From: JAYWDA01 sp043779185
GTDB taxonomy: Bacteria; Bdellovibrionota; Bdellovibrionia; Bdellovibrionales; Bdellovibrionaceae
DNA: 22,130 nt
Direction: 5' to 3'
Assembly (NCBI GenBank): GCA_043779185.1
Contig: JAYWEQ010000115.1
Location: forward strand, 1-22,130
Each line of letters starts with the position of its first letter. Within the stretch, counting starts at the first letter, position 1. The notes beneath the pieces were generated by a model, which saw only the letters and a list, made by a program, of their open reading frames with translations, did not search any database and was not told the origin of the DNA. Positions 14,898 through 21,899 of this stretch are shown piece by piece. The position numbers were made by a program, and so were the translations under genes.

Positions 14898-15731
14898 TTA
14901 TCCAATTAATTTTAAAGCTAATGAATTGACTTGATTGGCTTGCGCCAACGTTGCAGTACCGGCTTGCAATAAAATATTATTGCGAGTCATCTCTGAAGTT
15001 GCCATTGCAACATCGGTATCTCTGATACGACTGTTGGCAGCACTTAAATTTTCTTCTGTAATTCCTAAGTTATCAACTGTCGATGTCAGGCGGTTTTGAA
15101 GCGCACCAAAAGTGGCTCTCATTCCGTTAACACTTGATTGTGCCGTATCAATTTTTGCAAGGCCCTCTTGAGCGCCCTCTTTAGTGGTATAATCAAGTCC
15201 ACTAAGTCCTAAGTTACTTAATGTGACATTGTTTTGGGACGCATCGAACACAATTCGATTTTCATCGGGCTTATTATAGATGCCCACTTGAAAATCAAAT
15301 TTAGGTGCATTGCCATTTAAAAGTTTCGTTGATCCCCAAGTTGTTACATTGGCAATACGATCAACTTCCGATTTTAATTGTTGAACTTCTTTATCCAAAA
15401 ATCCGCGCTCGGTGGCGCCCACGGTATCAGATGCCGCTTGGATTCCCAACTCACGCAACCTTGTTGCGATATTGCTGATTTCATTCAATCCGCCTTCGGC
15501 GACTTGAACCATCGAAATTCCGTCATTCGCATTTCTGGCAGCTTGTCGTGAAGACCGAATTTGGCTCTTAAAATTTTCTGAAATCGCTAAGCCGGCTGCA
15601 TCATCGGCGGACTTGTTGATTCGGCTTCCGCTCGCTAACTGAGCCATGCTGCTAGACAGACTTCTTTGACTTTGGACTAGGTTTCTCTGTGCATTGATCG
15701 CTGCTAAATTTGTCGTTACTCTCATTCCCAT
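14898..15731 (-). CDS. fliC: Flagellin
   Basis: The filament subunit, exported by the flagellar type III system and polymerised outside the cell. From the start chosen (ATG at 15731) the protein is 277 residues, opening MGMRVTTNLAAINAQRN. GGGGGA lies 3 bases upstream, which is close; the ATG at 15725 (MRVTTN) is an alternative with wider spacing. Only the conserved D0/D1 core is present: the N-terminal helix with LASGSRINKSADDAAGLAISE and the C-terminal helix with RIRDTDVAMATSEMTRNNIL, ending QVNSLALKLIG. The variable D2/D3 region is reduced to a short segment (about 130-190). Any in-frame extension upstream of 15731 lacks support. Bdellovibrio relatives carry several flagellin genes, so this may be one paralogue. 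It has its own FliA-type promoter and terminator. Confidence 0.96.
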   Translation of the reverse strand: MGMRVTTNLAAINAQRNLVQSQRSLSSSMAQLASGSRINKSADDAAGLAISENFKSQIRSSRQAARNANDGISMVQVAEGGLNEISNIATRLRELGIQAASDTVGATERGFLDKEVQQLKSEVDRIANVTTWGSTKLLNGNAPKFDFQVGIYNKPDENRIVFDASQNNVTLSNLGLSGLDYTTKEGAQEGLAKIDTAQSSVNGMRATFGALQNRLTSTVDNLGITEENLSAANSRIRDTDVAMATSEMTRNNILLQAGTATLAQANQVNSLALKLIG

Positions 15732-15774
15732 AAATCCCCCGTACTCTCTCCGTTGTGTGTGATCCCTTCCTAGG

Positions 15775-15839
15775 CTTTGTGTTTGCAAGACCGAGACTCC
15801 GTTCAGCTTACCCCTCTACTAACGGTACCAAACACAAAG
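15775..15839. repeat. Perfect 11-bp inverted repeat flanking the flagellin transcription start
   Basis: CTTTGTGTTTG (15775-15785) and its exact reverse complement CAAACACAAAG (15829-15839) face each other with 43 bases between. The distal copy occupies the spacer between the -35 and -10 of the flagellin promoter, and the proximal copy lies in the leader. Because the predicted start is at about 15812, the distal copy is not in the mRNA, so a DNA-level role such as paired operator sites is more likely than an RNA hairpin. Confidence 0.5.
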
Positions 15840-15845
15840 TCTTTA
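15819..15845 (-). promoter_or_regulatory. FliA (sigma-28) promoter of flagellin
   Basis: On the minus strand TAAAGACT (complement of 15838-15845), 11 bases, then ACCGTTAG (complement of 15819-15826) closely follow the flagellar sigma consensus TAAAGTTT-N11-GCCGATAA, matching 6/8 and 5/8 with exact spacing. Transcription would start near 15812, leaving a leader of about 80 bases. A second -10-like CCCGTTAA lies 24 bases upstream in a partial tandem repeat but lacks its own -35. Confidence 0.7.
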
Positions 15846-15867
15846 ACGGGACCAAGGCACAGAAATG
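15820..15867. repeat. Degenerate 24-bp tandem repeat at the flagellin promoter
   Basis: Two adjacent 24-base units share TAACGG-N-ACCAA and a following CACA (15820-15843 and 15844-15867). A third partial copy of the ACCAA core follows 19 bases after the second. The repeat duplicates the -10 half of the FliA promoter. Confidence 0.4.
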
Positions 15868-15887
15868 TGACCAAAGGATTAATTCGA

Positions 15888-15902
15888 AAGTCGAGACGAC
15901 TT
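15888..15902. terminator. Hairpin between the exported-protein gene and flagellin promoter
   Basis: A 6-bp perfect stem AAGTCG / CGACTT with loop AGA lies 12 bases beyond the stop of the minus-strand exported-protein gene. On the minus strand it is followed by a weak T-rich stretch, so it is a plausible but poor end for the ftsE operon transcript. Confidence 0.3.
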
Positions 15903-15913
15903 AAAAAGATTTT

Positions 15914-16462
15914 TTATTTTAAAGTGCAGTTGTTATATTGCGAGAAGTATCGCTCACATACAGAAAATGGCGAGTCACAGTCATCCGGATCTGCCGAGAC
16001 ATATTGACTGATAGGGCACTCGCGCGCCGGCTGTTCCTGGACTAAAACCTGGAAGTTTCCTTGACCAACGACGGCCTGGTTCAGGACTAACGTGTAGCTG
16101 ATCTTATTAAGACCTTTTTTAAACAAAGGTCTTTGGAACAAAGTCGAGATCCATAAATTCAAACTCGACGTACTTCTAGACTCTGAACCATCATAAAGAT
16201 CGGTTTTTGATCGAATAGAGCCATCTTCTCGCGTTGCGACCACCGTAAAATGATCTGCGTCGACGCCCTGGGGTCCCATAAAGTAATCATAAGCAGAGGG
16301 TTCTAAAACAACATCTTGGCAGCTGTATTTAGCAGTTTTCCCGGCTGGATTTTCTGGGCTGACAGGACAAAAAACGGTCACTTGGCCTGCGACAGGCACA
16401 GACTTCATCATAGGGCCGTGGCTGAATCCCACGGCAAAAATTAATGGCACCAAAGACGTCAT
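15914..16462 (-). CDS. Exported cysteine-containing protein of unknown function
   Basis: I do not recognise this 182-residue protein. A signal-like N terminus (MTSLVPLIFAVGFSHG) is followed by a presumably periplasmic, beta-rich domain (VPVAGQVTVFCPVSPE..., YTLVLNQAVVGQGNFQVLV) and a cysteine-rich tail (CPISQYVSADPDDCDSPFSVC...NNC) with four cysteines that probably form disulfides. The ATG at 16460-16462 has only a weak ribosome site. It begins 39 bases after the ctpA stop, close enough to be read from the ftsE-ftsX-envC-ctpA transcript. A role near the division site or as a CtpA substrate is conceivable but unsupported. Confidence 0.7.
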   Translation of the reverse strand: MTSLVPLIFAVGFSHGPMMKSVPVAGQVTVFCPVSPENPAGKTAKYSCQDVVLEPSAYDYFMGPQGVDADHFTVVATREDGSIRSKTDLYDGSESRSTSSLNLWISTLFQRPLFKKGLNKISYTLVLNQAVVGQGNFQVLVQEQPARECPISQYVSADPDDCDSPFSVCERYFSQYNNCTLK

Positions 16463-16501
16463 GATCTATTCATCCCACAAGCTTTGGTGTCGCCGCAAGA
16501 A

Positions 16502-17845
16502 TTATTTCGAAAGCACCTGAAGAGTCTTCCATGCCCGCAAATAACTATAGGCCTGGTAAGCTTGATAATCTGACTTGAACAGCTTTTCTCGGGAGGTCAG
16601 ATTTTCATCCTTTTTATTTCCCATATCTTTCCACCAAGCCAATGCTCCGTCGTCAGCAAGTTTTTTCTTTTCGCCTTTTTTCTCGCGGTCGCCCTTCAAA
16701 TGGCCCTGAATATCTTTTTCACGGGGCGCCTTGTTTTTTACAATAGCTTTAGAAAAGGCCTCAGGATCGACGTCATCGATTTCAATATCAGGATTGATCC
16801 CCTCGGACTGAATTGAAATTCCGCTGGGTGTGTAATACCGTGCCACGGTTAACTTTAAACCGCTGCCATCCCCTAAACGAACCACAGATTGAACGCTGCC
16901 CTTACCAAAAGTTCTTTGTCCCATGATCAAAGCCCGTTTGTTGTCTTGAAGAGCACCAGACACAATTTCGCTGGCGCTGGCAGAGTATTCATTCACTAAA
17001 ATAATCACTGGGAAGTCCGTGTATTTACCTTTTTTTGTGGCATATGAAACTTCTTTGTTTTTCGGATCACGCCCGATCGTACTAACGATCACTCCCTCTT
17101 TTAAAAATAGATCGCTGACTTTAATCGCTTGATCCAGAAGACCGCCTGGGTTTCTTCGCAAGTCGATGACAAGGCCGCCGACTTTTTTATTCTTAGCAAC
17201 GTGCGCCTCTAAGGCTTTTTCCAAATCTTTTGAAGTGTTTTCAATAAAACTTGTGATTTTAATGTAGGCGTAGGTGTCATCAAGATCGGTGTATTTAACG
17301 GATCTGATTTTGACATTTCCGCGAACGATGCCGATATCTCGAGGCTGTTCTTCGTTTTCACGAACTACCCTGAGTGTCACTTTAGCGCCCTTTTTCCCGC
17401 GCATCAGTTGCGAACACTCCACTAAACTTAAACTTTTTGTACTGACGCCATTGATGGCAATGATTCGATCGCCCGCTTTGACGCCCGCTTCCCAGGCCGG
17501 TGTGTCTTCAATGGGTGAAATCACCGTTAGGATATTATTTTGTACAGAGATTTCAATTCCCAAGCCACCGAATTCGCCGCTTGTTTCTGATTCAAAATCC
17601 TTAAACATTTCTGGCGGCATAAAGTTCGTATGGGGATCAAGTTCTTTCAGCATGCCTTTAATCGCACCGTAGATCAGTTTTTTAGTATCGACTTCTTCGA
17701 CATAATATTGCTGAACCAAATTTAGAACTTTTGAAAAGTTCTGCAGTTCGGTGTATCTTTCTTCGGCGTAGGCTTTAAACCCCGAGTTCAAGGTGACAGC
17801 GACCAGCGCTACAAGAATTCCTAAAAAAACGGCCGTCTTTTTCAT
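16502..17845 (-). CDS. ctpA: C-terminal processing peptidase CtpA (S41A)
   Basis: A periplasmic PDZ-containing serine protease of the carboxyl-terminal processing family. The 447-residue product starts at the ATG at 17845, which overlaps the envC stop as ATGA and has AAGGGA 5 bases upstream; a seven-residue longer start is less likely. The N terminus (MKKTAVFLGILVALVAVTL) is a signal peptide. The PDZ domain lies at about 95-170 (GGLGIEI...GDRIIAINGV). The catalytic dyad is S290 in SASASE and K315 in RTFGKG, with the 25-residue spacing of E. coli Prc. A lysine-rich linker and a helical tail (about 370-447) follow. In several bacteria CtpA controls peptidoglycan hydrolases, which fits its place after ftsE-ftsX-envC; that link is inference here. 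Confidence 0.95.
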   Translation of the reverse strand: MKKTAVFLGILVALVAVTLNSGFKAYAEERYTELQNFSKVLNLVQQYYVEEVDTKKLIYGAIKGMLKELDPHTNFMPPEMFKDFESETSGEFGGLGIEISVQNNILTVISPIEDTPAWEAGVKAGDRIIAINGVSTKSLSLVECSQLMRGKKGAKVTLRVVRENEEQPRDIGIVRGNVKIRSVKYTDLDDTYAYIKITSFIENTSKDLEKALEAHVAKNKKVGGLVIDLRRNPGGLLDQAIKVSDLFLKEGVIVSTIGRDPKNKEVSYATKKGKYTDFPVIILVNEYSASASEIVSGALQDNKRALIMGQRTFGKGSVQSVVRLGDGSGLKLTVARYYTPSGISIQSEGINPDIEIDDVDPEAFSKAIVKNKAPREKDIQGHLKGDREKKGEKKKLADDGALAWWKDMGNKKDENLTSREKLFKSDYQAYQAYSYLRAWKTLQVLSK

Positions 17846-18966
17846 AAAGATCCCTTCTTTATCCACTCCAGCGGATCCTGCGGTTCCGAGAAATGTCGTA
17901 CTTCAAAATAAACACCGGGTTCGTTATAAAACTTTGACGCCCCAGTTTTTGCTAGCTTGTCATGCTTACTAACGAACTGTCCTTCATGAACATCAACTTC
18001 CGAAAGGGCAGAATAGACCGTGTAGTAATGATCACCATGATCGACAATCAGAGTGCTGCCAAAACCGCCCATTTCACCAACAAAGGCCACTTTGCCATCA
18101 AACACCGCCTGAATCTGTTGCGGAGTTTTCGTTTGGATAAAAATTCCTTTGTGGTTCTTATAATAGTTCGCACGCGAAGTTTGTACAATTCCGAAGCGTT
18201 GTTTCAACAAACCTTTTGTGGGACCGTCTAGATTTCCCTTTCCCTCAAGGAAGGAAGCCTGAGTCAAACTATCCAAAAGGCCAGTGTCTTCTAATTTTTG
18301 TGCTAACTGAGTGTCGCGAAGGTTCTTCAATTTTTCTAGAATACGAACTTTTTTAGATTTAATTTCAGTTAAGGCTGTTTTTCGAGAGGACTGCTCATTT
18401 AAAAAATCTTTTTCTCGAATGGCCAGATCTTGGGTAACTTTATTTAATCGCTCAAGCCTGGCTTGCAGCTTCACCTGACTTTTTTGAAACTGCCTTTTCT
18501 GGGCAAAATACTGTTGGATTTTTACTTTTTCTTGGCCCGTGATTCTAGTAAAAATATAAAGATTCAAATCGGCTTCTGCCGGCCCTTCACTGCCTGATAA
18601 AAGATTCAGCCAGCCAAAGCCCTTGGCCTGCTGAAGCAAACGAATATGACTGATCAGATCGCGACCTTTGCCTTGAAGATTGGCTTGCAGCTCTTCAATT
18701 TGATCTTTCAGGTCTAAAATAGAAACTTCAAGAAGCTGCCGTTCATTTTCGAGGTTGGATTTTTCTTTTGAAATCTTTTTTATCCGCTGATTGATGACAA
18801 AAAGGTTCGAAAGAATTTCCCTTTGCTTTTTTTCAGTCTCATTCATCTGTTTTTTATGTTGTTCTAGCTTAGCTGCCATTTGCTCAGCGGCATTTCCATC
18901 AATGCCAGCCGTGGCGCAGACACTGACCATCAGGCTGCATAAAATTAATGTTAAAAAATGAAACAT
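17842..18966 (-). CDS. envC: EnvC-like murein hydrolase activator (coiled coil + degenerate LytM)
   Basis: Encodes 374 residues that would couple FtsEX to amidase activation at the septum. A signal peptide (about 1-21, ending ATAG) precedes two coiled-coil stretches (about 27-110 and 145-225) and a C-terminal LytM/M23 domain (about 270-370). The domain keeps H272 of the HxGxD block but has F276 where the metal-binding Asp should be. The HLHFE block reads GVYFE, losing both histidines. It is therefore not a working peptidase but an activator, as in E. coli EnvC. The ATG overlaps the ftsX stop as TAATG. Position between ftsX and ctpA supports the role. The name is by architecture and context, since sequence divergence from E. 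coli EnvC is large. Confidence 0.9.
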   Translation of the reverse strand: MFHFLTLILCSLMVSVCATAGIDGNAAEQMAAKLEQHKKQMNETEKKQREILSNLFVINQRIKKISKEKSNLENERQLLEVSILDLKDQIEELQANLQGKGRDLISHIRLLQQAKGFGWLNLLSGSEGPAEADLNLYIFTRITGQEKVKIQQYFAQKRQFQKSQVKLQARLERLNKVTQDLAIREKDFLNEQSSRKTALTEIKSKKVRILEKLKNLRDTQLAQKLEDTGLLDSLTQASFLEGKGNLDGPTKGLLKQRFGIVQTSRANYYKNHKGIFIQTKTPQQIQAVFDGKVAFVGEMGGFGSTLIVDHGDHYYTVYSALSEVDVHEGQFVSKHDKLAKTGASKFYNEPGVYFEVRHFSEPQDPLEWIKKGSL

Positions 18967-19853
18967 TAATTCCTCTCGGCTGCGGCCCAGCCACTGTTGA
19001 TTTCACGCACGCAAAGATAAGAGGCAAAAATTCCCAGGCCTGTCGAAAATAAAATAAAAGCCAGACCCTCGGCCAAAGTGAAAGTTTGGATTCTTTGGGC
19101 CATGCCAGACAATAAATCGCTGGCGGCCATAAATATTTTAAGATTTTCGATAACTGCTAAGGTGATTCCTAGCGCCACACACCCCGTAGCAAAACCCAAA
19201 AATGTGCCTTTAATGACAAACGGTTTTCGAATGGACCACGATGTGGCTCCGACCAGTTCATAGACTTCAATTTCTGAACGTTTTGAATTCACCCAAGCCC
19301 GGACGGCGTTGGAAAAAACAAAAACGCTGGCACAAATTAAAATAAGGGCAATCAACCAGAACGCTTGCCTGATAAAACTAAAGAACTTTGAAAATTTTTC
19401 GACCCACAATTGGCCATAGGAAACCTGGTCCACGTTGGGCTGGGATTTTATTAGACTAGCGACGCTAGTAAAAATTTGTAAGGGATCAGCCAGTGAGTTT
19501 TTTAAATCAAAAATAATTTGTAATGTCGAAGGCACTAAGGCCTGGACTTCTTTTTCGTTTTCGACTTGTGGAAATAAACTGCCCATCTGGTTTTTAAAAT
19601 GGCTAAAGTTTTCTTCAGAAGTGATTTGCTTGACCTCTTGAACAGAGGGTTGGGCTTTAATAAATGTGATCAAATTTTGAAGGGCTGTCGCATCGGCTTC
19701 ATCTTTTAGATAAACCGTCATTTGTAAATCTTTGCCCCAATCCATTAAAAAGCTATTGAAGTTTTTTAAACCTAAAAAAAGTGTGGCCGTCATGATGTAA
19801 CAGGCACACAAAACCATTGAAGTTAAAACAGTCAGTGAACGATTAGGCCCCAT
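18966..19853 (-). CDS. ftsX: Cell-division membrane protein FtsX
   Basis: FtsX is the membrane subunit of the FtsEX complex, which transmits ATP hydrolysis across the inner membrane to the cell-wall hydrolase activator. From the ATG at 19853 the protein has about 295 residues; this start has GGGGAG 10 bases upstream. An ATG at 19871 would add six residues and increase the overlap with ftsE. Four membrane helices are visible (about 8-29, 165-188, 213-235, 263-283), with a large extracytoplasmic loop between the first two that should bind EnvC. The cytoplasmic coupling region KRSEIEVYELVGATSWSIRKPF precedes the third helix and is typical of the family. It overlaps ftsE by 11 bases, so coupled translation is likely. 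Confidence 0.95.
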   Translation of the reverse strand: MGPNRSLTVLTSMVLCACYIMTATLFLGLKNFNSFLMDWGKDLQMTVYLKDEADATALQNLITFIKAQPSVQEVKQITSEENFSHFKNQMGSLFPQVENEKEVQALVPSTLQIIFDLKNSLADPLQIFTSVASLIKSQPNVDQVSYGQLWVEKFSKFFSFIRQAFWLIALILICASVFVFSNAVRAWVNSKRSEIEVYELVGATSWSIRKPFVIKGTFLGFATGCVALGITLAVIENLKIFMAASDLLSGMAQRIQTFTLAEGLAFILFSTGLGIFASYLCVREINSGWAAAERN

Positions 19854-20505
19854 GGGAAACGATCTCCCCATCTGTTATTTCTATGGTTCTTTTGTTCCGA
19901 CGCTTGACCATCTCGTGATCGTGGGTCGCGATAAATACAGTCGTTCCTTGCGCACTGACGCGCTCAAAAAGGTCGATGATTTCTTCCGTCAACCGCGGGT
20001 CTAAATTTCCGGTCGGCTCGTCTGCGATTAAAATTCCCGGCTGATGAATGATCGCCCGGGCGATGGCTGTTCTTTGCTGCTCGCCACCAGATAATAAATC
20101 AGGCCGATGATCGGCACGATTCAAAAGTCCCACCTGATCCAAAACTTCTTGGACGCGCTTTTTTAGGTTTTGTGGACGATCGCCCCGCAGTTGAAGCGGC
20201 AGGGCGACGTTTTCAAAAACAGTTCGATCTTTTAAAAGCTTAAAGTCTTGAAAGACAACTCCAATGCGACGTCGAAAGTAAGGCAGGTCCTTGTTTTTAA
20301 GATGATTCATATCAAGTCCTGCAACTTGCAGATTTCCCGATGAGGGCAGATCAAAAGCAGAAATCAATTTGAAAAGACTTGTCTTCCCCGCGCCACTTGG
20401 TCCGGTCAGGAAAACAAATTCGCCTTTTTCAATTTGAAGATCGATATTTTTAAGAGCGTGCACGGGCCCAGTATAAGTTTTGTAAACGTGTGAGAAATTG
20501 ATCAT
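19843..20505 (-). CDS. ftsE: Cell-division ATP-binding protein FtsE
   Basis: The ABC-type ATPase of FtsEX, acting at the cytoplasmic face of the division site. The 220-residue product is a single nucleotide-binding domain: Walker A GPSGAGKT (35-42), Q-loop Q86, signature LSGGEQQ (138-144), Walker B ILIADE (158-163) and switch H195. First gene of the operon ftsE-ftsX-envC-ctpA. The ATG has only a weak AGAAG upstream. TACAAT (complement of 20512-20517) sits so close to the start that, if used as a -10, the transcript would be nearly leaderless; no good -35 is visible. A 6-bp inverted repeat lies just upstream at 20530-20548. Confidence 0.96.
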   Translation of the reverse strand: MINFSHVYKTYTGPVHALKNIDLQIEKGEFVFLTGPSGAGKTSLFKLISAFDLPSSGNLQVAGLDMNHLKNKDLPYFRRRIGVVFQDFKLLKDRTVFENVALPLQLRGDRPQNLKKRVQEVLDQVGLLNRADHRPDLLSGGEQQRTAIARAIIHQPGILIADEPTGNLDPRLTEEIIDLFERVSAQGTTVFIATHDHEMVKRRNKRTIEITDGEIVSHGA

Positions 20506-20529
20506 TCTTCTATTGTAGAAGCAGGAGGG

Positions 20530-20548
20530 GGTCGATGACTACTCGACC
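20530..20548. promoter_or_regulatory. Inverted repeat upstream of ftsE
   Basis: GGTCGA and TCGACC form a 6-bp stem with a 7-base loop between the 85-residue-protein gene and ftsE. No T run follows on either strand, so it looks more like an operator or a processing hairpin than an intrinsic terminator. Confidence 0.35.
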
Positions 20549-20561
20549 TGGAGCTAAGTCT

Positions 20562-20819
20562 TTAAATAAATTCGCCCGAAAGCAGCCGCTCTACGACTAA
20601 AGTATGTTGGCTGCGCAAAGCCGTTTGAATCACTTCAACCTGATCGCGGGGAACGGGTTCTTTCAAGATCTCAAGGTAAGGGGTTTTAATTGTTGTTAGC
20701 ACGGCGCCCTGACGGAAAACTCGACTGACAAGATAGGGATTCTGAAATCCCCAGTCCTCTGTTTGGACGTGGTACTTATGACCCTTAAAATTGACGTCAG
20801 AATTAAAGCCTTTTTGCAT
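20562..20819 (-). CDS. Small conserved protein (GFNSDV...HVQTEDWG type), unknown function
   Basis: About 85 residues. The start is taken at the ATG at 20819, because the product then opens MQKGFNSDVNFKGHKYHVQTEDWG, which I recognise as the conserved opening of small uncharacterised proteins in Myxococcota and Bdellovibrionota. A TTG start 15 codons earlier (20864) is open but adds an unconserved-looking segment. The ribosome site is weak for either. The body is strand-rich (PYLVSRVFRQGAVLTTIKTPY) then helical to the end (VIQTALRSQHTLVVERLLSGEF). No catalytic motif or signal peptide is seen, so it is probably cytoplasmic. It is divergent from mscL and lies 56 bases upstream of ftsE in the same direction. 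Confidence 0.75.
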   Translation of the reverse strand: MQKGFNSDVNFKGHKYHVQTEDWGFQNPYLVSRVFRQGAVLTTIKTPYLEILKEPVPRDQVEVIQTALRSQHTLVVERLLSGEFI

Positions 20820-20842
20820 GGCCAAGAAATTATCATCACAAA

Positions 20843-20854
20843 GCCGGGCCCGGC
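20843..20854. promoter_or_regulatory. Perfect 12-bp GC palindrome in the divergent region before mscL
   Basis: GCCGGGCCCGGC is fully self-complementary and contrasts with its AT-rich surroundings. It lies 23 bases upstream of the ATG of the minus-strand small protein and 42 bases upstream of mscL, where a regulator controlling both could bind. On the minus transcript it could also form a short hairpin near the start. Confidence 0.3.
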
Positions 20855-20896
20855 AAGATTGCAATTTGACTTTCTATTGATGCAAGGAGAGAAAAC

Positions 20897-21328
20897 ATGA
20901 TGTTTAAAGAATTTAAAGCCTTCATTATGCGCGGAAATGTCCTGGACCTGGCTGTTGGAATTATAATTGGCGCAGCGTTCACAAAAATTGTGACCTCCCT
21001 TGTGGCCGACTTGCTAACGCCGGTTCTTTCTTTGGCCTTAGGAAACATCGATCTATCGAATTTCTTTATCGCCATGAATGGGCAAAAATTTGAGACTTTG
21101 GCAGAAGCTAAAAAAGCCGGCGTCGCGACCTTGAATTATGGTTTGTTTGCGAATGCGGTCTTAGATTTTTTAATTATTGGCTTTGTAGTTTTTTTAATTG
21201 TCCGCGCCGCTCAGAAGGCAAAACGTGATGCGGCTCCTTTGCCTGCTACGACCAAGGAATGCATCTATTGCAAAACAGCGATTGCGCTGGCGGCGATTCG
21301 TTGCCCTGCTTGCACGAGTTCACTTTAA
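20897..21328 (+). CDS. mscL: Large-conductance mechanosensitive channel MscL with zinc-ribbon tail
   Basis: MscL opens under extreme membrane tension to release solutes during osmotic downshock. The 143-residue product has the family opening MFKEFKAFIMRGNVLDLAVG, a first membrane helix (about 15-45) lining the pore, a periplasmic loop, a second helix (about 80-103), then a cytoplasmic tail. The tail carries C122-x2-C125 and C136-x2-C139, a small zinc-ribbon pattern seen in a subset of MscL proteins but absent from E. coli MscL. AAGGAGA lies 6 bases before the first ATG (20897); the second ATG at 20900 is an equally plausible start. It is divergent from the small protein and ends 5 bases before a convergent membrane-protein gene, with no terminator between. 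Confidence 0.96.
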   Translation: MMFKEFKAFIMRGNVLDLAVGIIIGAAFTKIVTSLVADLLTPVLSLALGNIDLSNFFIAMNGQKFETLAEAKKAGVATLNYGLFANAVLDFLIIGFVVFLIVRAAQKAKRDAAPLPATTKECIYCKTAIALAAIRCPACTSSL

Positions 21329-21333
21329 TATTT

Positions 21334-21780
21334 TTATTTTGAATTGGGTCTTTTGATTTTTTGAAAGGCCCACTTAGAGCTTGCGGCTAGTAATAGTATG
21401 GGTGCAAAAACCGAAATGCACATCTGCCACAAAAGCCAACAAATGGGCACCATGCCTTGAGTCTGCTTCATGAAGTGACCAAAATCCTTTTTCAAAAAGA
21501 ACACCACAACATTAGCCGCCATCCAGATAAGAACAAAACCCGACGGCAGGGACAGAGAAGCCAAAAACACCTGGCGTATGGCTTGTTTCCAATTCGGCGC
21601 TAAGATCAGAATCAAAAATGGAGCGACTAAGTAGGTACTAAAACAAATATTACTCAGACTTCCGAAGGGACCTGGAGGCAACTTTAAAAAAATATCTAAG
21701 TAATAAACAAAGCTAAAAATCCAAGTATGAATAAGAACAAAGTGGCTGGTGCGATCATTCAGAACATTAGAAGGTTTCAT
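21334..21780 (-). CDS. Four-helix integral membrane protein of unknown function
   Basis: A 148-residue, very hydrophobic protein with about four membrane helices (roughly 14-32, 46-62, 80-97, 112-133), a short loop with KKDFGHFMKQ, and a basic C terminus (KWAFQKIKRPNSK) that is probably cytoplasmic. No family is recognised and no charged catalytic residues stand out in the membrane. The ATG at 21778-21780 has only a weak upstream ribosome site, and there is no earlier start that improves it. It is convergent with mscL, the stop codons being 5 bases apart, so read-through into the opposite strand is possible. Confidence 0.6.
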   Translation of the reverse strand: MKPSNVLNDRTSHFVLIHTWIFSFVYYLDIFLKLPPGPFGSLSNICFSTYLVAPFLILILAPNWKQAIRQVFLASLSLPSGFVLIWMAANVVVFFLKKDFGHFMKQTQGMVPICWLLWQMCISVFAPILLLAASSKWAFQKIKRPNSK

Positions 21781-21830
21781 TTTCTAATGTTAAGTTGATG
21801 ACCCGCCTTTCACAAGCGAAGCGGGCCTTA

Positions 21831-21875
21831 TGCGATCTTTGTGTCTCATAAAAAGACAGTCTAATTGGAATCGCA
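21831..21875. repeat. Nested inverted repeats downstream of the HNH gene
   Basis: TGCGAT (21831-21836) pairs with ATCGCA (21870-21875), and inside it TGTCT (21842-21846) pairs with AGACA (21854-21858). Just to its left, CCCGC and GCGGG (21802-21806, 21821-21825) form another short stem. These could make up a terminator region for the HNH gene, but no clear T run follows on the minus strand. Confidence 0.3.
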
Positions 21876-21899
21876 AATTTCTGCACACAACTAACGAAT

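Noticed and set aside
15844..15867. Second independent FliA promoter upstream of flagellin
   Set aside because: The CCCGTTAA -10-like sequence has no TAAA-type -35 at the right spacing.
17842..18966. Active M23 endopeptidase
   Set aside because: The metal-binding Asp and both HxH histidines are missing, and the gene follows ftsE-ftsX, so an EnvC-type activator fits better.
20512..20517. TACAAT just before ftsE as proof of a leaderless transcript
   Set aside because: No -35 element is present at a workable distance, and the match may be chance.
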